A stretch of DNA of 64,000 bases from Pseudomonadota bacterium (GTDB lineage Bacteria > Pseudomonadota > Gammaproteobacteria > Burkholderiales > Eutrophovitaceae), in contig JAQBTV010000005.1 of the NCBI GenBank assembly GCA_027624715.1, forward strand, positions 61,635 to 125,634, read 5' to 3'. The notes beneath the pieces are model-generated. The model had not been told where the DNA came from, made no database searches, and worked only from the letters and a program-made list of their open reading frames with translations. Positions 30,855 through 39,856 of the stretch are shown in pieces. The translations under genes and the position numbers were made by a program. Each line of letters begins with the position of its first letter. The first letter of the stretch is position 1.

Positions 30855-31286
30855 CTAAATTACAGGAATTAAGTTCGCCTTTTTAACTTCATGAAGCTCG
30901 AACGTAATCACTCGGCCGTCCTCGATCTCCATGTCTATCAAATTCTCTTTAATACCAATCAGCTGCCCTCTAAACTTTCTCTGCCCCTCGAACGCCAACT
31001 TGAACTGCACAATCACTTTTTCTCCCTGAAAACGCTCAAAATCTGCAAGCTTCTTGAGCGGCCGATCAAGCCCTGGTGAAGACACCTCCATTCGGTCATA
31101 CTCAAAACGCTCAATTTCAAACAAACGAGACAAGTGATTACTGACTGTCGCGCAGTCCTCAATACCAATCCCTGAGTCTGAATCAATCAAGATACGAATT
31201 AACCCAGATTGCCCGACCACTTCTACGTCGACCAGCTTGTAATTCATCCCCTTCAAGGTTTTTTCAAGTAAAATTTCTATATCCAT
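30855..31286 (-). CDS. rimP: Ribosome maturation factor RimP
   Basis: 143 residues. Family features are LVDVEVVGQSGLIRILIDSDSGIGIEDCATVSNHLSRLFE and MEVSSPGLDRPLKKLADFERFQGEKV. RimP is needed for 30S subunit maturation. It is first in the operon leading to pnp. Its ATG stands only 13 bases after the T-run of a strong terminator hairpin, so expression of the whole operon may be subject to read-through. Confidence 0.96.
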   Translation of the reverse strand: MDIEILLEKTLKGMNYKLVDVEVVGQSGLIRILIDSDSGIGIEDCATVSNHLSRLFEIERFEYDRMEVSSPGLDRPLKKLADFERFQGEKVIVQFKLAFEGQRKFRGQLIGIKENLIDMEIEDGRVITFELHEVKKANLIPVI

Positions 31287-31298
31287 CGGCTCAGTTAG

Positions 31299-31325
31299 AA
31301 AAAAAAATGGGCCAAAGGCCCATCT
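31299..31325 (-). terminator. Terminator/attenuator in the rimP leader
   Basis: On the minus strand ATGGGCC-TTT-GGCCCAT is followed by a run of nine T's. The hairpin is perfect over 7 pairs. It lies between a possible extended -10 promoter (31351-31359) and the rimP start at 31286. It could also end the upstream secreted-protein gene, but transcripts from either source must pass it to reach rimP. Confidence 0.8.
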
Positions 31326-31350
31326 GTATTCAAAAACTATTCACAAGCTT

Positions 31351-31359
31351 AGTATACCA
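31351..31359 (-). promoter_or_regulatory. Putative extended -10 promoter for rimP operon
   Basis: The minus strand reads TGGTATACT, a TGn-TATACT extended -10. A -35 element is weak, as expected for extended -10 promoters. A start about 7 bases downstream would put the terminator hairpin within the first 20-45 bases of the transcript. Confidence 0.5.
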
Positions 31360-31427
31360 GAATTTAGCAATCAAAGAACCACAAAAAAGCCCCAACAATC
31401 AGCCATAATTCTATCCACTATCTCGTA

Positions 31428-32003
31428 CTACGAATCACATAGCACATAGGCCTGAGCTTGTCCGTCTGTTTCCAGTGACAAACTACCATCTTTGAGGTCT
31501 TTGAGCACAAGCTGTGCAGGCCATTCATCTCCCGATCCGGAGCACTGGAGTGACAGGATCCTCGCCCCGCCGTCTCCGGCTTTCTCGTCCACCACATCAC
31601 AAGAGGACTCGTAGAAAATAAGGGTCGTTGCACTTACCGTTAGGCGTGTATCGGATAGCTCAAGCCGACAACTTTCGGCAGTGGCGTCGTAAGATTTTCC
31701 ACTTTTCGGCGTTTCGGTATTACCAACAACTTCACAGGCCCAGTCGCTAGCACGCACAAAGCTGGCCTCTTCAAGCATTTGCTCCATGCGGACATCATAA
31801 GCCAAACCATACATCACTTCGCCATCTTTAGTTTCAGGCTTGAACTGGGCACCATCAAACTGAAAGATCGGACGCAATTCTTCTTTAAGGCGCGCATCAG
31901 AAAAAAGAGCTGTATCCTTGAGAGCAACACAAAGCTCATCTTGGGCAAAAGCTGCATCGGCGTTCAGAACCAAAGCACCGACAACAAAAAGTATGCGTTT
32001 CAT
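31428..32003 (-). CDS. Secreted protein of unknown function
   Basis: 191 residues from ATG 32003, which has AGGAGGAG upstream; the longer frame to 32030 adds nine residues without a ribosome site. A signal peptide is clear (MKRILFVVGALVLNADAAFA). The mature protein has at least five cysteines (for example ELCVAL, WACEVV, ESCRLEL, SSCDVV, LQCSGSG, VLCDS) and looks like a disulphide-bonded periplasmic beta protein. I do not recognise a family. It lies upstream of rimP on the same strand but is separated from it by a promoter-like sequence and a terminator. Confidence 0.6.
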   Translation of the reverse strand: MKRILFVVGALVLNADAAFAQDELCVALKDTALFSDARLKEELRPIFQFDGAQFKPETKDGEVMYGLAYDVRMEQMLEEASFVRASDWACEVVGNTETPKSGKSYDATAESCRLELSDTRLTVSATTLIFYESSCDVVDEKAGDGGARILSLQCSGSGDEWPAQLVLKDLKDGSLSLETDGQAQAYVLCDS

Positions 32004-32359
32004 TGATAAACTCCTCCTGGCTGATTGCAAACTGCCGAAAATCCATTTACAAGAATCTATTTACATCTTCATTCAGGTTTACTTCAACGTTACTTCCAGC
32101 ACTAAGTTTTTTTTTATTATCTATCTGTAATTGAAATTCTTTTTGTTGCTCAATTAAGTTGTTTACTTTACTTATGACATTCCTTCAATAAACTTTTATC
32201 TATATATTTATGTATACAACCACCTAAAAAGAAGCCAGCAAGCCCTACAAGTAGCTAAATACTTGCAAGCTAGCGTTAAGTAGCAGCTAACCCAAACAGC
32301 AGCACGTAGCACTCGTTGAGGTTCAAGATCTACGATTGGCTCATATTTAAGCTTAAAAG
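32004..32359. other. AT-rich intergenic region
   Basis: No coding frame is credible. A perfect small inverted repeat CAAGTA-GCTAAA-TACTTG lies at 32248-32265, within a stretch of repeated GTAGCTA/CAAGCTAGC words. It may contribute a terminator for the gene at 31428-32003 on the other side or an operator, but nothing matches a known site. Confidence 0.4.
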
Positions 32360-33571
32360 TTAAAGCTTGGATATTTGTCGAATGACATCTCTACGCTTCA
32401 ATACTGAGGGCTGTAGCTGTGTACCTAACCCTGGTCCCTCTGGAGCAGTTATAAATCCATTTTTAACTACGGGTAAATTTGTCACTAATTGAGCGTACCA
32501 GTCATAGTAAAACGCACGAACCATTTCCTGGACTAACGCATTTGGCAGATTCATAGCAAGATGAACTGATGCAGTGAGAACAACCGGGCCGGTGCAGTCA
32601 TGAGGTGCCACAGGCAATTGGTAGGCCTCAGCCATGGTTGCTATTTTTTTGGCCTCTGAGAGTCCTCCAGACCAACCCACATCTAACATACAAACGGAAA
32701 CAGCTTGCTTCTCAAAAAGCTCACGAAAACCCCACCGGGTTGCCAGAGTTTCCGAAGCCGTCACCCAAACATCAGTTCGGCGGGCGTAGTCAGCTAAAGC
32801 ATCTAAGTTATTCATTTTTACAGGATCTTCATACCAATATGGCGAGAATTGTTCAACTGCTTTTGCAATTTTGATTGCAGCTGGCAATTGCCACATCGAA
32901 TGAAATTCAACATGAATATTCATTCGGTCTCCAACTGCCTTTCTGATTTGCTCAAATGGTTTTAATGCCCGCTTAAGATCAGCTGTTGAAATATCAGTAC
33001 CGTTGGTTGCTTCTGCAGCTTCATCGAATGGCCATATCTTCATTCCTTGAATACCCATATCAAGGAGCGATTCAGCTAGCGCACCAGCATCGGTCTTGAA
33101 CCCAAGCAAATCTTCATATGGGCGCTTTTCTCGATCGACTTTGGATGGCAATCCAAAGTTCTCTGTACCTTGCGTTGGTTTTGTTCGCACATATTCATAT
33201 CCAGCACATGTGTTGTACACCTCAACCTGTTCGCGAGTCGCACCACCGAGCAGCTGGTAAATAGGTTGGCCAGTCACTTGCCCGAAGAGATCCCATAGCG
33301 CAATATCAATTGCGGAGGCTGCCCTCATTTCGACACCGACGCTGTTGAACCCAAGATAAGTATTTAGAAAATGTCTACTGTGAGCATCGATTTTCAGGGG
33401 GTCTTTCCCAAGAAGATATTGAGAGCATGTTTCATGAATGTGCGCAGCTACTGGACCGACACCATAAAAGGTTTCTCCAAGACCGATCAAACCTGAATCC
33501 GTGTGAATATGAGCCCACAGGATATTTGGAAATTCTCCGACACGGATCGTCTCAATAGCCGTAATCTTCAT
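32360..33571 (-). CDS. Enolase superfamily enzyme, mandelate racemase/muconate lactonizing group
   Basis: 403 residues. The N-terminal capping domain (about 1-125) is followed by the modified TIM barrel. Candidate acid/base K178 in GMKIWPFDEA; metal ligands E222 (NIHVEFH), E248 (WYEDP) and E274 (TASETL); and H324 in VAPHDCTGP. The family removes an alpha proton from a carboxylate; many members dehydrate sugar acids. The exact substrate cannot be read from sequence. The gene is alone on its strand, next to the initiator tRNA gene, with no sugar transporter nearby. Confidence 0.87.
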   Translation of the reverse strand: MKITAIETIRVGEFPNILWAHIHTDSGLIGLGETFYGVGPVAAHIHETCSQYLLGKDPLKIDAHSRHFLNTYLGFNSVGVEMRAASAIDIALWDLFGQVTGQPIYQLLGGATREQVEVYNTCAGYEYVRTKPTQGTENFGLPSKVDREKRPYEDLLGFKTDAGALAESLLDMGIQGMKIWPFDEAAEATNGTDISTADLKRALKPFEQIRKAVGDRMNIHVEFHSMWQLPAAIKIAKAVEQFSPYWYEDPVKMNNLDALADYARRTDVWVTASETLATRWGFRELFEKQAVSVCMLDVGWSGGLSEAKKIATMAEAYQLPVAPHDCTGPVVLTASVHLAMNLPNALVQEMVRAFYYDWYAQLVTNLPVVKNGFITAPEGPGLGTQLQPSVLKRRDVIRQISKL

Positions 33572-33604
33572 TTACGCTTCACATACCCAATAGCATGGAA
33601 TAAA

Positions 33605-33646
33605 AACTAAAAAGGGCTTCAGAGCAAATTCGCCTTGAAACCCCTA
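33605..33646 (-). terminator. Likely terminator after initiator tRNA gene
   Basis: On the minus strand AGGGGTTTCA and TGAAGCCCT can pair with one bulge and are followed by TTTTTAG. It begins 9 bases after the tRNA 3' end. Confidence 0.55.
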
Positions 33647-33653
33647 TTTTAAT

Positions 33654-33730
<77 letters not shown>

Positions 33731-33841
33731 ACCGGCAAAGGCTCAGACTATAACAGATTTTACCCAGGTGGCACAACCAAACCGTAAGTGAAAATAAAGA
33801 GGGGCAGCTTCTTCGTAAAATCAATTTTTTTAATGCGTGAA

Positions 33842-34492
33842 TCAATTCAATGAGTACGGCGCGACAGATCCTTGAATAGGTAGAGAGTCTGACGCTGCAC
33901 CGCCACCATACTCAACGTCAAGCGTCATTTGCTCGCCATGATCGGGGGTAGCCTCAATCAACTCACCCAAATCATCTAAGGGTGGCAATTCAGTCAATGC
34001 CTTCAGACCAAGGTCGTCCAAAAATGCATCAGTAGTTCCAAATAAGGCAGGCCTTCCCGGTGTATCTCTCAATCCAATCTGGTCAATCCATCCACGGGCT
34101 TCTAATGTCTTGAGGATATTTGGAGAAACGGCAACGCCGCGAACGTCCTCAATATCACCCCTCGTGACAGGTTGTCTGTAAGCGATAATCGCTAAAGTTT
34201 CTAAGACTGCCCTGGAATATTTAGGTGGTCGTTGCGTTTCGAGCTTGCTCAATTGCTGCTGAAATTCTACTCGAACTTGTATCCGCCAACCGCTAGCCAC
34301 TTCCACGAGCTCCCCACTTCGGGTCAACCACTCTTCGGCCAGCTGAGCTAGAGCAGATCTTACCATCACAGCAGTAACTTCAGCATTAAACATAAGTTTT
34401 ATGTCCTGAATCGACAATGGTTCCGAGGACGCGAGAAGCGCGGCCTCGACTGAACGCTTGATGTCTGCTTTATCGATTTCATTAAGCTCCAT
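33842..34492 (-). CDS. scpB: Segregation and condensation protein B
   Basis: 216 residues with two winged-helix domains. Conserved pieces include DIKRSVEAALLASSEPLSIQD, the block TLAIIAYRQPVTRGDIEDVRGV, and RGWIDQIGLRDTPGRPALFGTTDAFLDDLGL. ScpB binds the ScpA kleisin and Smc in chromosome condensation. Its start overlaps the scpA stop by 11 bases. The C-terminal tail of about 40 residues is not conserved-looking. Confidence 0.95.
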   Translation of the reverse strand: MELNEIDKADIKRSVEAALLASSEPLSIQDIKLMFNAEVTAVMVRSALAQLAEEWLTRSGELVEVASGWRIQVRVEFQQQLSKLETQRPPKYSRAVLETLAIIAYRQPVTRGDIEDVRGVAVSPNILKTLEARGWIDQIGLRDTPGRPALFGTTDAFLDDLGLKALTELPPLDDLGELIEATPDHGEQMTLDVEYGGGAASDSLPIQGSVAPYSLN

Positions 34493-35294
34493 TTGATAAC
34501 CTCACATAAATCGTGGAGAACACTCCATGCTGGGACAACTCAATTGATGCATCCTTGGCCAATTCGAGTATCGCTAAAAAAGCAACAACAACGTACTGAA
34601 CCCCTTTATCAACCTCAAATAGCTCATCAAAGCGGAAAAATTGCTGATCGTTTAGACGGCGTAGAATTTTGCTCATATGCTCCCGTAAAGAAAGCTCTTC
34701 TCTACTGATCGTATGATGTCGATTATTTTTAACTCGATTGATGATTCCTACCCAGGCCATGCGAAGATCCTCAGGATTAATCGACGGCGGAGAAATATAA
34801 CTAGATTTCTCAAAACATGCAGAGGCTCGATAAAAATCGCGATCAATCACCGGGTGCGCATCTAACTGGATTGACGCCTTTTTCATGCGCTCGTACTCAA
34901 TCAAGCGACGAACCAGCTCTGCTCTCGGATCCGATTCTTCATCCTCAGCTCCGGTAGGCGAACGCGGCAACAACATCCGGGATTTAATTTCAGTTAACAC
35001 TGCCGCCATTAATAAATATTCAGCAGCCAACTCTAGATTATGCACTTTCATCGATTCGACATAAACCATGTACTGGCTGGTCAAATCTGCCATTGGGATA
35101 TCAAGCACATCGAGATTTTGCTTCCTGATCAAAAACAATAACAAATCAAGAGGGCCCTCGAACGACTCCAGCATAATCTGAAGCGCCTCGGGCGGGATGT
35201 ACAGGTTAACAGGCAAATCGATGATCGGTTCACCACGAAAAACACCAACCCGAGTCTCTTCGGCGGGTATTGCTAGTAAGTCAGCAGGATCCAT
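34482..35294 (-). CDS. scpA: Segregation and condensation protein A (kleisin)
   Basis: 270 residues. The N-terminal kleisin region LESFEGPLDLLLFLIRKQNLDVLDIPM and LELAAEYLLMAAVLTEIKSRMLLPR are diagnostic; the C-terminal winged helix (VVAFLAILELAKDASIELSQ) contacts Smc. It forms a complex with ScpB and Smc. About 25 residues at the N-terminus precede the conserved part, so a start at the in-frame methionine later (IMLESFEG) is conceivable but would be short. Confidence 0.95.
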   Translation of the reverse strand: MDPADLLAIPAEETRVGVFRGEPIIDLPVNLYIPPEALQIMLESFEGPLDLLLFLIRKQNLDVLDIPMADLTSQYMVYVESMKVHNLELAAEYLLMAAVLTEIKSRMLLPRSPTGAEDEESDPRAELVRRLIEYERMKKASIQLDAHPVIDRDFYRASACFEKSSYISPPSINPEDLRMAWVGIINRVKNNRHHTISREELSLREHMSKILRRLNDQQFFRFDELFEVDKGVQYVVVAFLAILELAKDASIELSQHGVFSTIYVRLSNGA

Positions 35295-35388
35295 ACATTA
35301 CCTAAAAACACTATATATTGTGTATTAAGGTGCAAATTACTCTATATGGAGTAAATTTTCCAGTACTAAATGAAACCCCACACCAGCT

Positions 35389-37962
35389 TTACTTACTAAA
35401 CCGAAGACCCCCCTCGTGCGCATCGATAATCACTGTATCACCAGACCCGAACTCTCCCTCCAGAATCAACTTGGACACCGGGTTCTCAACGCCAGACTGG
35501 ATCGCACGCTTCAATGGTCTAGCGCCGTATACGGGGTCAAAGCCACGCTCACCAAGCGTGTCAAGGACCGCATCATTAAAGGTCAGGCCAATATCAAGCT
35601 TCGCTAGACGTTCAGCCAGACGAGTCAATTGAATTTTTAGTATCGCATTCACATCTTCACGAGCCAACCCATGAAACACCACTGTTTCATCAATCCGATT
35701 GATAAATTCAGGCTTGAATGAATCCTTAACTTGCTCCATGACAGCTTTTTTAAGCGCTTCATAATTCGAGTAATCCATCGATTGAATGATGTGAGAACCT
35801 ATATTCGACGTCATTACCATGACTGTATTTTTAAAATCAACCGTTCGCCCTTGACCATCCGTCATGCGACCGTCATCAAGCGCTTGCAGCAGAACATTAA
35901 AGACATCTGGGTGCGCTTTTTCAACCTCATCGAGCAGGATGACTGAATACGGTTTACGACGCACGGCCTCTGTTAAGTAACCACCTTCGTCATACCCAAC
36001 ATAGCCTGGAGGTGCACCTATCAACCGAGATACGGAATGCTTCTCCATGAACTCAGACATATCAATACGAATGAGTTGGTCTTCCGAGTCGAAGAGAAAC
36101 CGAGCAAGTGCTTTACACAGCTCCGTCTTACCAACACCCGTGGGTCCCAAGAACAAAAAAGAGCCGTACGGTCGATTTGGATCACTTAAACCAGCTCGAG
36201 AGCGACGAACTGCGTCAGATACAAGTCGAATAGCTTCGTTTTGTCCAACGACGTGTTGATGCAATTGGGACTCCATAGACAATAATTTCTGCCTCTCACC
36301 TTGCATCATTCTGGATACTGGAATACCCGTCGCTCGAGACACGACATCGGCAATCTCATCTGCACCGACCTCAGTCTTCAATAAACGAAATGCTGCTTCG
36401 CCCTCGCGAAACTTAGAATCTTGCAACAACTTGGCCTCTAATGCCGGCAACTTACCATACTGCAACTCTGAGACAGAGGACCAATCACCTTTCCGTTTTG
36501 CTACATCAATTTGAAGTTTAATCAGATCTATATCTTCTTTAACCTGCTGCGCACCCTGCACTACCGATTTCTCAGATTTCCATATCTCATCTAGATCTGC
36601 ATATTCTTTACTGAGCCTATCGATCTCGTCTTGAATAACATGTAATCTTTTTTTGGATGCCTCATCTGCTTCCTTTTTCACAGCTTCTCGTTCAATTTTG
36701 AGTTGGATCAAACGACGGTCAATTTTGTCCAAGGCCTCGGGCTTTGAATCAAGCTCCATTTTTATTCGTGCAGCTGCCTCGTCAATCAAGTCAATAGCCT
36801 TATCTGGCAGAAACCGATCCGTAATATAACGATAAGATAACTGTGCCGCAGCCACGATTGCTGGATCGGTAATGTCTACCCCATGGTGTAGTTCGTATCG
36901 CTCTTGTAAACCCCTAAGGATCGCTATAGTGCTCTCAACGGTCGGCTCATCAACCATCACCTTCTGGAACCTTCGTTCGAGCGCGGAATCCTTCTCGACA
37001 TATTTACGGTATTCATCGATTGTCGTCGCGCCAACACAGTGAAGCTCCCCACGCGCCAGAGCGGGCTTGAGCATATTCCCAGCATCAAGCGCACCTTCTG
37101 ACTTCCCTGCACCAACCATAGTATGCAGTTCATCAATAAAAATTATCGTCATACCATCATCTCTTGCTAACGCCTTTAGTACCGACTTAAGCCTTTCCTC
37201 AAAGTCACCTCGGTACTTTGCTCCAGCCAAAAGCGCTGCAATATCGAGAGATAAAACACGTTTGCCTTTGAGACTATCAGGAACCTCATCGTTGATAATT
37301 CTCTGAGCTAATCCCTCGACAATTGCAGTTTTTCCTACGCCAGGCTCACCAATAAGAACCGGATTATTTTTCGTTCTCCTCTGTAAAATCTGAATCGTCC
37401 TTCTGATCTCATCGTCGCGCCCAATCACAGGGTCCAACTTTCCCTGCCTTGCCCTTTCGGTAATATCAACGGTATAGCGCTCTAAAACTTGACGCTGACT
37501 TTCAGCATCCAAACTGGCGTTCGGGTCTCCCCCTCTAATATCTTCAATTACTTTCTTTAAAGCAGACTCAGAACCACCATGCTTGAGGAGGATTTTCCCA
37601 ATTCCGTTCCTATCCTTAATCGCAGCTAACAAAAATAATTCGATGGAAACATATTGGTCATTTCGGTCTTGAGACAGTTTCTCTGTATCTATTAATATAC
37701 GATTGAGAGAATGAGACAAAGCAAGCTCTCGAACATCATCCACTCGGGGAAAATTAGAGATCACCGCTTGCAACTCTACTGTAAGCGCATCATTCTTAAC
37801 ACCAGTACGGCTCAAAATAGAACGTATCAATTGCTCATCCGAATCGAGCAAGGCGAGTAAAAGATGCTCGGGCTCAATGATAGAATTCCGGTTAGCCGAC
37901 GCAAGCGTCTCAGCAGACGCTAACGACTGTTGAAAACGAGTCGTGAATTTATCGAGCCTCAT
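35389..37962 (-). CDS. clpB: ATP-dependent chaperone ClpB
   Basis: 857 residues, usual length. N-domain ([21 protein letters not shown]), NBD1 with Walker [10 protein letters not shown] (about 203-211), the middle coiled-coil (about 400-520), NBD2 with GPTGVGKTE and the C-terminal D2 small domain. It disaggregates proteins with DnaK. A heat-shock type promoter lies 34-62 bases upstream of the start. It diverges from a haem-protein gene starting at 38060. Confidence 0.98.
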   Translation of the reverse strand: MRLDKFTTRFQQSLASAETLASANRNSIIEPEHLLLALLDSDEQLIRSILSRTGVKNDALTVELQAVISNFPRVDDVRELALSHSLNRILIDTEKLSQDRNDQYVSIELFLLAAIKDRNGIGKILLKHGGSESALKKVIEDIRGGDPNASLDAESQRQVLERYTVDITERARQGKLDPVIGRDDEIRRTIQILQRRTKNNPVLIGEPGVGKTAIVEGLAQRIINDEVPDSLKGKRVLSLDIAALLAGAKYRGDFEERLKSVLKALARDDGMTIIFIDELHTMVGAGKSEGALDAGNMLKPALARGELHCVGATTIDEYRKYVEKDSALERRFQKVMVDEPTVESTIAILRGLQERYELHHGVDITDPAIVAAAQLSYRYITDRFLPDKAIDLIDEAAARIKMELDSKPEALDKIDRRLIQLKIEREAVKKEADEASKKRLHVIQDEIDRLSKEYADLDEIWKSEKSVVQGAQQVKEDIDLIKLQIDVAKRKGDWSSVSELQYGKLPALEAKLLQDSKFREGEAAFRLLKTEVGADEIADVVSRATGIPVSRMMQGERQKLLSMESQLHQHVVGQNEAIRLVSDAVRRSRAGLSDPNRPYGSFLFLGPTGVGKTELCKALARFLFDSEDQLIRIDMSEFMEKHSVSRLIGAPPGYVGYDEGGYLTEAVRRKPYSVILLDEVEKAHPDVFNVLLQALDDGRMTDGQGRTVDFKNTVMVMTSNIGSHIIQSMDYSNYEALKKAVMEQVKDSFKPEFINRIDETVVFHGLAREDVNAILKIQLTRLAERLAKLDIGLTFNDAVLDTLGERGFDPVYGARPLKRAIQSGVENPVSKLILEGEFGSGDTVIIDAHEGGLRFSK

Positions 37963-37995
37963 AACAATTCCTCATGTCTGTGTCCAGTTAGTACT

Positions 37996-38024
37996 AAAAT
38001 TGGGGAGAATTTACTAATTTCAAG
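37996..38024 (-). promoter_or_regulatory. Sigma-32 type heat-shock promoter of clpB
   Basis: On the minus strand CTTGAAA (38018-38024) is followed, 13 bases after CTTGAA, by CCCCAATTTT (37996-38005). Both boxes match the sigma-32 consensus CTTGAA - N13-17 - CCCCATnT closely. It lies directly upstream of clpB, a typical sigma-32 target. Confidence 0.75.
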
Positions 38025-38059
38025 TGCACACTGCGTATGAATCACTGTTGAGGTCTCAC

Positions 38060-38650
38060 ATGAAACAAAAATTATGTTTAATGACCACCCTAATATTATT
38101 GCTGAATTGCGGGCTTTCTCATGCCAAGGAACCAATATCAAATGAAGCCCTGATTGGTAGCATGCAGTCTATAGCCATAGAATTCATGGAATCATTGGGT
38201 AAATCACTGAAGACCGCCATGTCCTCCCATGGTCCAGAAGCCGCTATCCAAGTTTGTGAGACTGTCGCACCGACACTCGCCAATCAGTTCTCAAGACGGA
38301 CCGGCTGGAAAGTCTCGAGAGTGAGTCTTAAAGTACGAAATCCACTTATCGGAACCGCTGATACATGGGAACGAGAGCAGTTACTAGAATTCGCTGCGAA
38401 AGTCTTATCTGGTAAACCGGATAAAAATTTAGAGGTCACATTTATTGACCATAAATCTGGAAAAACTATCGTTAGGTACATGAAAGCACTACCCACTGCG
38501 CCAATTTGTTTAACGTGTCACGGAAACGAGAGTGACATTCCCAACGATGTGTCCAAAACGCTTAATCGGCTATACCCTTTTGACCAAGCCAAAGGGTATA
38601 AAGTTGGAGAGATCAGAGGAGCCATTTCCATTCAAGCATTCGCACAATGA
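38060..38650 (+). CDS. Periplasmic DUF3365 protein with a c-type haem motif
   Basis: 196 residues from ATG 38060 (GAGG upstream); an earlier frame start at 38024 lacks a ribosome site. Signal peptide MKQKLCLMTTLILLLNCGLSHA. The DUF3365 domain follows, with SMQSIAIEFMESLGKSLKTAM, AIQVCETVAPTLANQFSRRTGWKVSRVSLKVRNPLNxxD-like text, and a single haem-attachment site CLTCH near residue 152. DUF3365 haem domains act as redox or ligand sensors or electron carriers. Its stop is 33 bases before the nadC start on the same strand; a functional link is not obvious. Confidence 0.82.
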   Translation: MKQKLCLMTTLILLLNCGLSHAKEPISNEALIGSMQSIAIEFMESLGKSLKTAMSSHGPEAAIQVCETVAPTLANQFSRRTGWKVSRVSLKVRNPLIGTADTWEREQLLEFAAKVLSGKPDKNLEVTFIDHKSGKTIVRYMKALPTAPICLTCHGNESDIPNDVSKTLNRLYPFDQAKGYKVGEIRGAISIQAFAQ

Positions 38651-38683
38651 ACACTTATCTTCCTCAACCACAGTCTTGATACG

Positions 38684-39523
38684 ATGAGTAATTACGATTT
38701 AAAAGCAGTCATTGAGCGCGACGTTGATTTAGCCATTCAAGAGGATGTTGGTAGTGGCGATCTGACTGCGTTTTTAATTCCAGAAAAAACGCTCGGCCAA
38801 GGAGCTATTCTATCCAGAGTTGATTGTGTGCTATCTGGAAGCGAATGGGCCAACACAACATTTCAAAAACTCGACCCAGCAATCAGACTCGATTGGCACT
38901 TCCAAGATGGGGATCGAGTGACGGCAGGCGAGATACTCTGCACGTTACGGGGGCCTGCACGGGGACTTTTAACAGGTGAGAGAACTGCGTTGAACTTCTT
39001 ACAAACACTATCTGCTGTCGCCACAAAAACAAGGCGGTACGTCGATGCTATCTCTCATACCAAGACCACTATTTTGGATACACGAAAGACCCTTCCAGGA
39101 CTAAGAAATGCTTTGAAATATGCTGTCGTGATCGGCGGTGGGAAAAACCACCGAATTGGATTGTATGATGGAGTCCTCATTAAGGAGAATCACATTACCG
39201 CGTCTAACGGGATTTCTGCAGCACTTGCCGCCACACGGCACATCGACAAAAGTATTCCGATTCAAGTTGAGGTAGAGTCACTCGAGCAATTGGAAGAGGC
39301 ACTTGATAATGGGGCAAACCTGATACTTCTCGATAATTTTACGGTCCCCGACATGAAAGATGCAGTTGCACTAACAAATAAGCGGGCATTGTTGGAAGCT
39401 TCTGGCGGCATCACCCTGAGCTCTATTGTAGCCATCGCAGAGACGGGTGTAGATCGAATATCTATTGGGGCATTAACAAAAGATATTGAATCCATAGATC
39501 TTTCAATGCGCCTTGTCTTCTAA
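38684..39523 (+). CDS. nadC: Nicotinate-nucleotide pyrophosphorylase (carboxylating)
   Basis: 279 residues. QEDVGSGDLTAFLI near the start, ERTALNFLQTLSAVATKTRRYVD, TRKTLPGLRNALKYAVVIGGGKNHRIGLYDGVLIKENHI and the barrel end EASGGITLSSI...ISIGALTK are all standard. It makes nicotinate mononucleotide from quinolinate in NAD synthesis. No nadA or nadB is in the window. Confidence 0.97.
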   Translation: MSNYDLKAVIERDVDLAIQEDVGSGDLTAFLIPEKTLGQGAILSRVDCVLSGSEWANTTFQKLDPAIRLDWHFQDGDRVTAGEILCTLRGPARGLLTGERTALNFLQTLSAVATKTRRYVDAISHTKTTILDTRKTLPGLRNALKYAVVIGGGKNHRIGLYDGVLIKENHITASNGISAALAATRHIDKSIPIQVEVESLEQLEEALDNGANLILLDNFTVPDMKDAVALTNKRALLEASGGITLSSIVAIAETGVDRISIGALTKDIESIDLSMRLVF

Positions 39524-39540
39524 AAAAATATTAAACCCGC

Positions 39541-39681
39541 ATGCAAACTACTGATAACCCAAATAAACATTTAGATTTAGGTTGTGGAGACCACGCACGA
39601 AATCCGTATAACGCGTCCGAATTATTTGACGTTGCACTCTCATTAGTAGCGAGGGGAGCTGACGATTGTTTCAAAAGATGA
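39541..39681 (+). pseudogene. Remnant of a SAM-dependent methyltransferase gene
   Basis: A 46-codon frame starts with ATG and holds HLDLGCGDHARNPYNASELF, motif I of a class I methyltransferase of the type common in glycan clusters. It then stops at TGA 39679-39681. In another frame nearby the sequence QKMNLVQ, the expected next element (KKMNLVQ-like), is readable, followed by further stops. This is the decayed start of a methyltransferase gene. It sits next to a GC-rich methyltransferase gene of a different family. Confidence 0.6.
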
Positions 39682-39856
39682 ACCTTGTTCAGTAGTTTCG
39701 ATATTGATTTCCAAATACTTGGGTAGCTAAAAACAGCTTTTTTGTATTCAGTTCTTATCGTATCAATGGTTCTACTATAGGGAATTTAGCTGACGATGAT
39801 ATTTGGGTATGGGTTCGCAAGTCTGCCTCATCAGACATTGAGGAAGAGTCTGCCCT

